Source of the DNA: Salarias fasciatus
Taxonomy: Eukaryota; Chordata; Actinopteri; Blenniiformes; Blenniidae
Length of the DNA stretch: 64,000 nt
Assembly (NCBI RefSeq): GCF_902148845.1
Contig: NC_043748.1
Span: 14,970,945 to 15,034,944 of the forward strand
Direction: 5' to 3'
This document shows, piece by piece, positions 1 to 12,900 of the stretch. Every line of letters begins with the position of its first letter. Positions within the stretch are counted from its first letter, which is position 1. The notes beneath the pieces were generated by a model. That model did not search any database. It was not told the DNA's origin and saw only the letters and a list, made by a program, of their open reading frames with translations. The position numbers were made by a program, and so were the translations under genes.

Positions 1-61
1 AGGAGAACTGTCGAGGTCGAACTGGAGGATTTCTACAATCCCTGACCAAAACAAGACAAAC

Positions 62-1282
62 ATGCCTGCAGACTATGATAAAGATGCCTACCCGGAGCCT
101 CCTCGGAAGACCCCCGTGGTGGATAAACAAACGGCGTTGCCAAACCCGGCCCTGATCTTCACTAAACTCTTCTACTACACCGTGGATGTGCCTGTCACCA
201 CATTCAGAGGTAGCTGGAGCTAGCTAACCAAGCTAACAGCTCAGCTGCTCGATACTGCGTCTGTCGCGGCCTTGAATGGGTTCATTTATGATCTTCGAAT
301 TGCATTTTTTTTTTCTTTATTCAGATGTCATCGATAGCGTTCGGTCCAAAAACAAGATTGTGTACTACCACCAGAAGTTCCGCCGTGTCCCTGACCTGAC
401 TGAGTGCGAGGAGGGAGATTTCACCTGCTACTACGAGGCGGAGATGCAATGGAGGAGAGACTTGTGAGTGCAACTCACACTTTTCATGTTTGATTTCCTC
501 ACATCGTGACAGTCCTAACAGTAAATATCTGTTGCATTCAATCTGTGCAGCCCATGAAGTCGATATGCTGTATTCATTCTAAAGGCTTAGATAAGTTCAG
601 TGAATTGTATTGGCCTTCCACTGTACTTGATTTGAAACTTAAGGCAATAAGATGCTTTCATAAACATCAAGGTACATTGAGTCTCAGCATTAGATAATGT
701 TCACATCAAACTGTAACAAAATTATACCTGGCTTCACTATTCCACAAATTCCTAAATGATATGAAGTTATGCATATAGAAAGCCTCCCCATAATTTTGAA
801 GCCCGTGCTTGTGGTTTTGGATGAGAAGCCTCAGTTGTTTGGTTGAATACTTTAACACTGGCTTACAGTAGCAAGGGGTGTTTAATTTTTCTCTTTAGGA
901 TCTCTGCTAAAAGTAACCTTTGTAAATATTGAATGGTAATGGCACGCTGTTTTTTCTTCAATTCTCAGTAAAGTTGATCAGGAGATCGTGAAGGTGGTTC
1001 AGGAACGTCTGAAAGCCTGTGAGCAGAGAGAGGGAAACAGCAGCTTGCAAAACTGTGCCAAAGAAATACAGCAGTTTAACGAGGTGACCAAGAACTACCA
1101 GTTGCGCTGTAAGTATTGTGAAAGCATTAAATGTTTCACCATTTCATCTGCCATGTTTACTTATAACTTATATTTTTGCCATCCCTTTTCCAGATGGAGA
1201 CTTGGGAGCGTACGCCAGTGCAAGAAAGTGTTTGATGAAGCAGAAAGAGCGCATGATGGCAGCTCAGGCCCAGAGCGCTTAA
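62..1282 (+). CDS. ndufb10: NADH:ubiquinone oxidoreductase subunit B10
   Basis: Accessory subunit of the membrane arm of mitochondrial complex I, facing the intermembrane space. Four coding exons: 62-209, 325-463, 969-1108 and 1194-1282. All junctions are GT-AG and in frame, giving 171 residues (human about 172). The start context has the residues [18 protein letters not shown], close to the human start. Four cysteines that can form the structural disulphides are visible: a CX6C pair in exon 2 ([12 protein letters not shown]) and a CX11C pair in exon 3 ([15 protein letters not shown]). The C-terminus has [15 protein letters not shown]. No cleavable presequence is seen, as is usual for this family. 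Bases 1-61 look like 5' UTR. It is tail-to-tail with rps2, with about 320 bases between the two poly(A) signals. Identification is firm; only the transcription start is unseen. Confidence 0.97.
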
Positions 1283-1317
1283 GATCACTTCTCTGATGTC
1301 CTATGTAATAATTGTAA

Positions 1318-1323
1318 AATAAA
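1318..1323 (+). terminator. ndufb10: poly(A) signal of ndufb10
   Basis: AATAAA lies 36 bases after the ndufb10 stop codon, the usual spacing for a short 3' UTR, and a T/G-rich stretch follows. Confidence 0.8.
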
Positions 1324-1642
1324 GTTTGTGACATAGAATGTTTTTCAGCATGTGCTTTATCTCGTCCATAAATCAGACTGAAATAAATACATGCTATTCC
1401 ACTAGTGGGTCAAGGTAATCTTTTTGGGGCAATTGCATTGCACTATTAGACTCATTCAGTGAACTATGAATGCTTGTTTTGGTTCAGATGTCATTTCACA
1501 CTACAAAAAGTGATCCAACTGGCAGCTTTTTCTTAAAGCATATTTAAAATTGTTACTAGTAATTCTGTAGTGTCAAATGCAGTCATACATGAGTATAGCT
1601 CAGAAAATGTAGAACAAAACAACGGAGTGGTGTTCCAGAACG

Positions 1643-3381
<1,739 letters not shown>

Positions 3382-3659
3382 TTGCTACAGGAAAAAAATA
3401 ATTTGTAAAGTTAACATCCATCCATTACAATAATGAGGTTTCATTGATCGCACTGTACACGAGTATCTCCGCCATGTTCACTGTTAAATCTATTGTCCTA
3501 TATAAATACATCTGCGCGTTCTTGGTGTGAAATATAACAATTTTATAAAGATATGATACTCTGTAACCATTTTAGAGCTAAAGATGGTGTGTTTAGCTAC
3601 ACGATGGGTGAGATATTACACGATTTAAAGCGAGATGGAGGATTCCGTGATGCACTTAC

Positions 3660-3712
3660 GTGATCGTTTAAACAGGAAGAAGGATTGTGGGAGGGGCCAA
3701 CGGGATTTTATA
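3660..3712 (-). promoter_or_regulatory. rps2: rps2 core promoter, TOP start and non-coding exon 1
   Basis: On the minus strand a TATA-like TATAAAAT lies at 3712-3705. It is followed 22-29 bases later by a pyrimidine tract CCTTCTTCCTG starting at 3683, the form of a 5' terminal oligopyrimidine start. The exon would end at 3660 before a GTAAGT donor. The matching acceptor CTGTAG ends at 3385, so the spliced 5' UTR has only three bases (CAA) between that junction and the ATG. TOP starts are standard for ribosomal protein mRNAs and confer mTOR-dependent translation. The TATA-like box and start site are inferred from sequence only. Confidence 0.7.
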
Positions 3713-3998
3713 TGGAGGAGTTATCGCGAGATTTAAAAAAAATGCGCTCACTACTGCCTCTGCTGGCAGAGTTTGTGCTCTACCTCCAATAAACACCATG
3801 CTGAGAAAACAGTGAAAAGTAGATTTTCACAGACAAACACGTACTCAAAAACCCTCTCTGACACTTTTCAAAAAGAAAAAAATTATAATTTTACTGGTTT
3901 CCGATTTATTGCTAGTCACTCATTAATTCTCTGTAATCCTCCTGATTCAGTCTTTCTAGAATAAATGCAAGATGCACACTGTAATCACATTTTTTTGG
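3713..3998. other. spacer between rps2 promoter and rnf151 3' end
   Basis: No gene recognised. It contains an unattached AATAAA on the plus strand near 3790 and otherwise AT-rich unique sequence. Confidence 0.5.
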
Positions 3999-4004
3999 TT
4001 TATT
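3999..4004 (-). terminator. rnf151: poly(A) signal of rnf151
   Basis: AATAAA on the minus strand about 135 bases after the rnf151 stop codon. Confidence 0.75.
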
Positions 4005-4138
4005 TACAAAATAAAACTACAGCACAACAGGATTACAAATTCACTCATATTAAATAGTACATTTTCAAAACACACACCTTCAATAAAATGAACACATGCA
4101 GAAATTATACACAGCAGTTAACAAACCATCATTTATCG

Positions 4139-6279
4139 TCAGTTACTGCTGCTACTTGGAGTCCCACTGGAGCTACCGCTGCTCTCCCCGAGTTCCTCCT
4201 CCTCCACCTCGTGTAGATCATCCATCACCTCCAGGCTCTCACAGATCAGCCCTATCTGCCTCTTCATGTGGGCCATGGTGCTCTGCATTCGCCTCATCTT
4301 CCTCTGCAGGGCTGTGGCGATGGCTCTGTGGTTTCTCTGTCTGGCTTCATACTCCTGCCTCAGTTGCTTGTAGCAGTTGTGCTGTGCCTGTGTGTGGTGC
4401 GAGAGGATGGTTCCACATCCCATGTTGCAGGGCTGCCGCCAGTGCTCGCAATGGCGTGAATGGGTGTCCAGGTCCCTGCGCAGGAGCTGTGCCCGGCAGC
4501 CCTGGTATGGGCAGGGGATGAGCTCGAATAGGCAGCTCATGCTGTGACAGTACTGCTCTGAGAGCGAGAAGGTCTCTGTGCAGCCTCGGATTTCATTCTT
4601 ACACTGCGAATGGCCAGAAAAACAGAAATATGCAGTGATGAAAAAGATGGAAATTAGGGTATTTAAGTATTAATATCACAATAGATTGGAAACAAGTATT
4701 ATTTTCAGGCAAAGTCAGTTAAAGAGTATGTGCACTAGCCAAAGAAATGAAAGAGATTATTGAAAGCTTTTTGTTTTCCAAATTAATCATGACTTGGGTA
4801 CCTTAAGGTTCATAGTATGCATGTGTTGTTACAATGTCGGCATGGAAAATTTAATTCAGAAGTGTTGTGAATAAATTTGAATAAGTAATTACTTGGGATA
4901 CAGCAGAAAAATACAAATATTCACTATTAAATGTCAAAATTAAGATGATCGTAATCATTAAAAAAAACTCAAACAACTTACAAATGCAATGTCAAATAAC
5001 AGTATGATATTATACAGTTTTACTAAAAATGTGTAAGAATGCATGCCATGTAGCTTCATGATCATTTCAGTTTCCCACCTTGATCTTCAGGCGTCCAATA
5101 GCTTTACTCAGTTTGAACATGACAAAGATCAAGCTTGGGTTAACTGGCTTCCTGCAGCACGGGCATGTCTCCTGTCTACAGAAGAAACAAAACACTGTAT
5201 TATCTTGAGGATGAGACATCAATAGCATTCAATTACAGTAGTGAACAATTACAGCTTCATTGTTTTTGTTGTATGTTGGTTTTTCAATACCGTTTTAGCC
5301 ACTGCAAGATGCATTTCTTGCAGAAAATGTGGTGACAGGCCGCTCTTACTGGACATCTCAGCACCCCTTGACAGATGGTGCAGATCAGATCGTAGTCTGG
5401 AGGGTCCACAAAGAGCTCAACGTCATAACCCCCACTCTGTGTTGACACTTCTGGGTCTGCCTGTTTTGTGGCCAAAAGAAATCCAGCTTTATTATGGGTT
5501 ATTTTGAACAGTCGTTACCAGAAAACAGTGTTCAGCTTCTTATATTTTTTATTAAAGCAGAAGTGAGGTCATTTTCTTTTTTCAAAGTCTAAAAACATGG
5601 ACCTCTGACTCTATGATCATAGCAAATTTTCTTGACATAACAAATGAGAAAGGACCAGTACTACTGATTGAGCATTTAACACTGATACATGTTGCAGTAA
5701 TCTGCCTTTTAGAATATTTAAATTGACCGCTTTGTTTGCTTTATTTGTCTTAGTACATTCTGTTTCCTGACCATGAAGAATTTTAGGGTTGCATTTTTGT
5801 TTAGAAAATATTCTGTATTTTTTTTTTAAGTAAAGCTTAAAGTATATGCTCCATTCGTTCCCATGATTGAGTTTCTTCCCGTGAATCATCTGTCCAGCTG
5901 CCTACAACCCATCCACAGTGTTTTCATCATGAAAGGCAAGGAAAGAGACAACATAACAGAATTGTTCTGGAAAGTCATATGACATGACCACATGATTTAA
6001 AATCTCTGTCAAAATAGTTCTTCACACTTAAAACGGTTTAAAAAAAAAAGAACCCTAATTAAATTAAAAATGCCAAGACACGTTTTATATGAAGTCCATC
6101 CTTCATAATAAAAAAAATATATCATGATACATTTACGATTATATAACTTAAGTAATAATAAATTAATGACTTCGGTTGAATTTACACCAAACATAAATGG
6201 TAAATGAATTATATTAAAAGGAAGAGAAACAACATACACAATCTTTAAATAAGCGAAATTGTTGTTCTTTACTCACCAT
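4139..6279 (-). CDS. rnf151: RING finger protein 151
   Basis: RING-type E3 ubiquitin ligase family member, testis-enriched in mammals. Four coding exons, read downward: 6279-6277 (the ATG only), 5460-5291, 5175-5079 and 4603-4139. They encode 244 residues (human 245). A C3HC4 RING spans exons 2 and 3, with [13 protein letters not shown] and CPCCRK. It is followed by a TRAF-type zinc-finger region ([31 protein letters not shown]). A coiled-coil-like segment and an acidic/serine-rich tail ([16 protein letters not shown]) end the protein. The start codon has a good context (GCCATGG) and is cut from the rest by a 0.8-kb intron right after the ATG. The exon 2 donor is the weak GTATTG. Identification rests on the RING plus TRAF-finger order and on its place between rps2 and tbl3. 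Confidence 0.92.
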
Positions 6280-6913
6280 GGCAATCTGCTTTCTTCACCG
6301 TGTCTCCATTCCCGGCCCTGGTTTACTCCATATCGATTCTTTCACATGTCACACACACCCGTGTTATCAATACTCACACACACATGAACTTTCCTGACAA
6401 AACATGAAGGAGGGACCGTATGCTACCACGCCAATGAGAACAGCAAATTATATAAACGGAGGCAGAGAATGGGGATCATTATGGAGGTCGTCCTTTCCCT
6501 GTTATTCTAGCACCAAACACTGGCTGCACGCGTCAGATGCTCACTTTAAACGTGAATAGTTTCTTTTGTTAGACGAAAAACGTCTGTGTGAGTGAATATA
6601 ACCCACAGAACGCAACTATTTTATTTCTATTCAATTAAATTACTCTAGTCATATCAATAATTCACAAAATACACCAGTTATGGTTTTTTTTATTGTTTAT
6701 ATTTCGAAATATTTACTATAAAACAATGTAAAATAAAGAAAGTTCTCCAGCCAATCAGGGCGCAGTGCGTTTGATGACGTAAAACACAAGCGACGCAGTT
6801 ATCAACATGCGGGATGAAGTGTTGATAGAATCCAACGTGCGTGATGAGAAATAAGTGATTTAAGTCCTTCACAGTCGCTAAAGTCTCCAAGTGTCGGTGG
6901 TTCCCGTTAGAAA
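6280..6913. promoter_or_regulatory. divergent rnf151/tbl3 promoter region
   Basis: About 630 bases separate the two start codons, which face away from each other. On the tbl3 side there is a CCAAT box at 6751-6755 and a CRE/ATF-like TGACGTAA at 6775-6782, 130-160 bases before the tbl3 ATG. No TATA box was seen. Start sites are not visible. Confidence 0.5.
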
Positions 6914-9900
6914 ATGGCAGGCGTCAACCTTCAATTCAAAACGAAGTAAGTTTGTGCAGAAGAGCGCGCGCGGACTGCACATCTTGTTAGCTTTCCAGCA
7001 TTAGCTAGGCTAACATGGCAGGTAAAGATGCCCCTCGCAGCAACATCTGTCTAATTTCTCCCATTCTCTCCCAGTTACGCTGCTTCCAGCAAGATAGAGC
7101 CGTTTTACAAAGGTGGAAAAGTTCAGGTGGGTAAACTCAACTTGATGGGTATTAAAACATCCATTATGATGAAATGTATGAAGCTGACCCCTGTGATTTA
7201 CGTGGAAAATAGGAATACAGAGAAACAACCCGACGCTTTATTCTGTTCTTTTTTTTGTTATGTTTAAATCCACATCTTATGCTCCAAATCACAAGAAATC
7301 CACTGGGAAATTCCCTGGCGTTTTGACTCATTTCCAAAGTCCTCAAAAATGCATTTTACAGCAACATCTTTCAATAATAATTAAAAGATATACAGAGAGG
7401 TCAAAACGGTGTGACTCTGCTCTCTGCATGTTCTGACTCCCCCACTCTCTCTCACAATCAAAAAATCTAGTCACTTGCAGCCAGTGCTCCGCCATGAACT
7501 ACTTTGTTAGTACTTTGGTAGCAATAATATTAAACAGATATAATAACCACAGAATTGTTTTCCAGCCTCACATGACAGTGTTGGTATTGATTGGAAATAT
7601 ACTAAAGCTTGTTATTACTTAGTCTTATTGGGACCAGTGCTGATTATACAGCTGCATGAAGGTGTGACCTGCGTTTTGCTTCATCACACACTTAGAAAAA
7701 AGGAGTCTGTCACTGAAAGTGCTCTCCAGTGCATTCAGAGTGTCTGTGGGTGAGAGTCACTGTTCATTTGAGAAGACGGCTCTCTTGCATACTTGCAATA
7801 GTACATAATCCCTCAGGAAGATATTTTGCTTTTTAAATACCAAATGCATTAATATGCTGCGCCAACGGGGAGTCAGCGATACATTTGAACGCTTGGAGAT
7901 TGTGATGACCCACCACTGTCTCTGCATGTGATTGGCTCTCAACCTCACGTGTTTGTTTTTCAGATCAGCAAAGATGAGAAATACATCTTTTGCACATGTG
8001 GCTCTCGCGTCAACGTTTTGGAGATCAGCACAGGGAAGATCGTTCACTGTGTGGAGCATGTGAGTTTGGGAAGCTGCAGATTTTGTTCCATCCGTACAAA
8101 ATATAATCGCAGTATGTTATTTATTGCATTTTTAAAATGTAAATTAAACTGCGAAGACAAGTATTTTCACTTGGATACGAAAACAATGCAGTGACATTGT
8201 TGACTTGCATTATTACATAAAATTTGCATATTTCTTTATTATAGCACTGTTATTATTCCTCGAGTGAATTGCCATATAGTGAAATACTGTATGCTCTGAT
8301 TTATTGAAGTATTGTAATTTTTTTTAATGTTTAAATTTTGTCTGCAGGATGATCAGGAGGACATCACATCATTTGCTCTCAGCTCAGATGATGAGGTAGC
8401 TTCACATTGTGATCACTTGTGTTTTTTTCACTCAAACTACATTATCTAACCCCTCATAAGATGGTTCAGAGTTTCTGTTTTTAATGCTTTTGCTGTGTTC
8501 CACTACAGCTGCTGGTTACAGCCAGCAGGGCTCTGCTGCTGAAGCAGTGGGACTGGAAACAAGCCACCTGTACTCGCACCTGGAGAGCCATTCACAATGT
8601 TCCTGTTGCCAGCATGGCCTTCGACTCCACCTCTACGCTTCTGGCCACAGGTCAGCTATCCCACTATCATCAGTCAGCCCTGAATGGCGTCTGATATCAG
8701 ATACTGACTGTTGTTTTGCTGTGTTTTCTTGCAGGTGGCTGTGACGGCACCATTAAGCTTTGGGATGTGGTGAAGCAGTATTGCACCCACAACCTTAAAG
8801 GGTCATCTGGTGTTGTGCAGTAAGTCTCAGTTTCTCTAAATTGGATTCAGCTTCTATAATATAATCTTTTGAAACTGTTGGTGCCTTGTTCATGCTGGAG
8901 ATCTTACATTAACAGCCTTAGATCATCAGTCATTTTGCGTTCGTGAGGGATCACAGAGAATCTTTTCTTGTGTGTTTCATGCAGCTTGGTCCAGTTCCAC
9001 CCAGATATCGATCGGCTGCAGCTCTTCTCCTCCTCTCTGGACTGTGGCATTCGGATGTGGGACCTTCGCTCTTCCCAGTGTGTCTGCGTCCTGCAGAGCC
9101 ATTACAGCGCTGTCACCTCCCTCAGCTTCAGTCATGATGGAGACACCATGGTCAGGTGAGGCGCATTCTTCTTTTTTTTTACTAAATGGGCTGATATCCA
9201 AACTGTGAGAGCGTTCTGGATGTTTTAGCAGAGTGTGTCGAATCTAGCTAATCAATGTTTTTTTTTTACTTGTAGTTCTGGCAGAGACAAGATCTGTACT
9301 GTTTGGAACCTGAATAGTCGAAAAGCCATAAAAACCGTTCCAGTCTTTGAGGTAAGGTATTTCCATTTCTGTCCATGCAGTATTGTCATGGTAATGTCAT
9401 TTATGCTTTTTTGACTCTACAATAAAAAAAAATAAGAGGTTTAATTGAAATACATGTGTAAATTCTTGGTATCCAGGCTGTTGAAGGTGTCGTCATCCTG
9501 CCTCAAAATGAAGACTTATCTCAGATTGGAGTGAAGAGCAAGGAGTTGCATTTCGTCACAGCTGGAAGCAAAGGTTCGGCATGAATTTCTCCCAGTAGCA
9601 CATCCCCGTACACGGCAGTTCTAAATTTCTGTCGCTCAAGTGTTCTCCTTTCTTCTCTCCAGGAGTGTTGAGAGTGTGGGAGGCCAGCACGGCACGCTGC
9701 GTCTACACCCAAACGCTCCCCACCACCTTCTCCTCCAGCCCTGCAGAGGGCGACGAGGGCAAAGACGACGATAACCCCCGCGGCCTCACACACCTGTTCC
9801 ACCTGCCCACCTCCTCCAGACTGACCACAGTCACTGCAGAACACAACATACTGCTGTACCAGCTGCCTGCTCTCAGCACACAGCACCAGGTGGGCTCCAA

Positions 9901-12900
9901 ACCACAAAATTAGCCATATTATGTAATATTTGTAGAGGGCATGTCATCGTCATCATGTTTTCAGATTAATTTTTAATTTCAGAACATATTTGAAGCATTA
10001 AGAGGATATGCAGTTTTAGTATTACTAAATCAGTAAATCACTTGTTATTCATTTCAGCCCGTCTTCAGACATTAATGTTTTGTCGTCTGCTCTGCTTTAT
10101 TTCGTGCGCCCGCTCTCAGTTTGTCGGCTACAGCGATGAGGTGCTGGACGTGAAGTTCCTGGGGAAAGGGGACAGCCACATTGTGGTGGCCACCAACAGC
10201 TGCCAGCTGAAGGTGTTCGAGCTGCTCACCAACAACTGCCAGATCCTCTACGGGCACACAGGTGAGTGACCAGCAGAGGGCAGCAGAGGCAAACATTCAC
10301 ATGCTTTTCCTTTCCGTTTCATTCTATCAGTTTCATCAGTGTGTGTCGAGCTCATATAATCCAGTAGCATTCCAGGTGGCAGAGATGGGAACAGCTGTGA
10401 GTTTCATTGAAGTGACCGAGAGAGGGGGGTAAAGCTGAGGTTGATTAGTTTGGAGATAAAAGGTGTACAGGCCAGGTTGAGGAATACATTTTGCTGAATT
10501 GGTTGGTTAAATTCCATGTTTCTATCTGCTGCTTTATTCCTGGTTTTCCCTTTCCAGACACTGTCCTCACTCTGGACGTGTTCAAAAAAGGCTTCCTGTT
10601 TGCAAGCTGTGCAAAGGTAAGCACAGCGCTGTCGTAACAAACACCAGCAAGTTCCAGAGCCGTCGACACACGACTAAAACAAGCATCCTTTAGGACCGGT
10701 CGGTGCGCGTGTGGCAGATGGACGGCGATAGCGGCCAGGTGCGATGTGTCGCTCAGGGCTGCAGTCACACCAACGCTGTGGGCTCCATCTCCTGCTCCAG
10801 GTGAGGCTGGTGGACACGTGTGTCAACACCGGCCTGCACGATATCAGGCAAACATCCAATACGAAACACACTTATTCTATGTCAATATGTTTTTCACAAT
10901 ATGTATATTTATTCTGCACATTAATATCTTGTTAGTAGTTGAGTTAAAGAAGTGGCATTTGTGTGAAGATTTTCCATTTTTGCGTTTGCGGCCAGGTTGA
11001 AGGCGTCTTTCGTCGTCACCGGCAGTCAGGACTGCACGGTGAAGGTGTGGGATCTACCTGCTCAGTTTTCTGCGGAGGAGGAAGAAATCCATCACCTGAG
11101 CGCCCGCACCACAGAGAAGGCACACGATAAGGTACTAGACAACACCTGGCCGCAGTCCAGGATGAGGACAAGAAAACCCTTCAGCATATTACATAATGGC
11201 AGCGCATGCTTCTGCACGAGTGTTCTCTGTTGTGGTTACTTGTATATTTATAAGTGGAGACGGTGCGAAAACACAACATCCCTGTTGAATTGTGAAGCTT
11301 CATAGACGTTGAGGCTGCAGATAAAGAGGCGTTTGTGTAGATTTGGGATCTGAAAGACTGGATTACATAATAAGATCCACAATAACCAGAAGTTTGATTT
11401 AATCATATCAGTGACATAAAACAACGTGGGTTCAGCCAGAACATTTGAGCAGGCGTCATCTGATAAAGAAAATCTTAAATTCACACGTGAATGACTTAGC
11501 GTGTGCGCGTCACATTTTGAAAGCCTTTAATTAGTGAGGGAACTTTAAGTGCATTCACAACAATCGTGTTTTATCTTCAACAACAAAGAAACATTTTTGG
11601 ATACAGCATTATGAGCTCTAATTATGTTTGAATACAACAATACAAATAGAGATGAATAGTTATGAAGTGAAGAGTGTTAACTAAAACCTGTTTCACACAC
11701 AGCCAGCATAGTAGTTTTAAATGGTCATATCTGTAAATATTAATTTTTACACTTTGTTTTTGCACATAGACTTTTCCTGTTTCGACCAGAATGCCTTTGA
11801 CTCTGTCTTGTTGTCACATTCAACAAACACAAAATCTTAAATTTGGTGGAAAACACCCTGGAAAAATCAAAATATAACTTCATCCAAAACCAAGAATGGG
11901 TTGATAACTAAATCATTAACACTTCTGAGTGTCAGGCGGATATGCAGGGTCACCAGAGTTTTGGTGGCATTTCTTTGCTCCTTCTGTCCGCGTCGTCACA
12001 CAAAAGCTAATTCTTCTCATAAGGAAGTCGACAGAAAAACCGTCCTTTCACGCACCAGTGGAGCAGATTCCTCTTCAGATGTTTGCGGTTTCACGGTCTT
12101 CCTGATCCTCCTCAACCCCTCTGCCAGCTGCACCGAGCACACGAGCCCCGTGCAGCATTCCTTTGGAAATATCTGACGTAAACGGATTGTGAGACACACC
12201 GGGGAAAGTGACACTGGAGGCGCTGCAGGGAGACAGACGCAGACTGATTCTTAAACAATGAGCAGTTTGTGTTTCCTGACACTCAAGCAGCCGCTGGTGG
12301 GAAGCTGCTTCAGTCACTCTGGAAAAATGTGACCCTCATTTTTTACATTCATTCAGCGACTCTTTTCTTTCTGCTGCAGTTTGGAAATATGATAACTCAC
12401 TATCTGATCCAGAGGTGTGAAACTCATTTTAATTCAGGAGCCACAGTTTCGAACCATTGAATTAGTGCCATAAAAACCTTTAAATTAAATCTTGAAAGTT
12501 TCTGTGTTCCTGCACAGACTTTGCAGTTATTCTAGATTTTTCTGTAAATTTTCTATCGAACCATTTCCCCTGGTTTCCTTCAGGACGTGAACAGCGTCGC
12601 GGTGTCGCCCAATGACAAGCTGCTGGCCTCGGGGTCCCAGGACCGCATGGCCAAGCTGTGGTCCCTGACGGCCGACGGGAACGTGGGCCTGCTGGGGGTG
12701 TTCCGGGGCCACCGGCGCGGCGTGTGGGCCGTCTGCTTCTCGCCCGTGGATCAGGTCCTCGCCACCTCCTCCGCCGACGGCACCACCAAACTGTGGAGCC
12801 TGCAAGACTTCAGCTGCCTCAAGGTGGGACGCGGGCGCACGAGCGTGCATTTTGTGAAGATTGTTGACATACTTCTCTTTTTGTTTTGTTTCTTAAAGAC

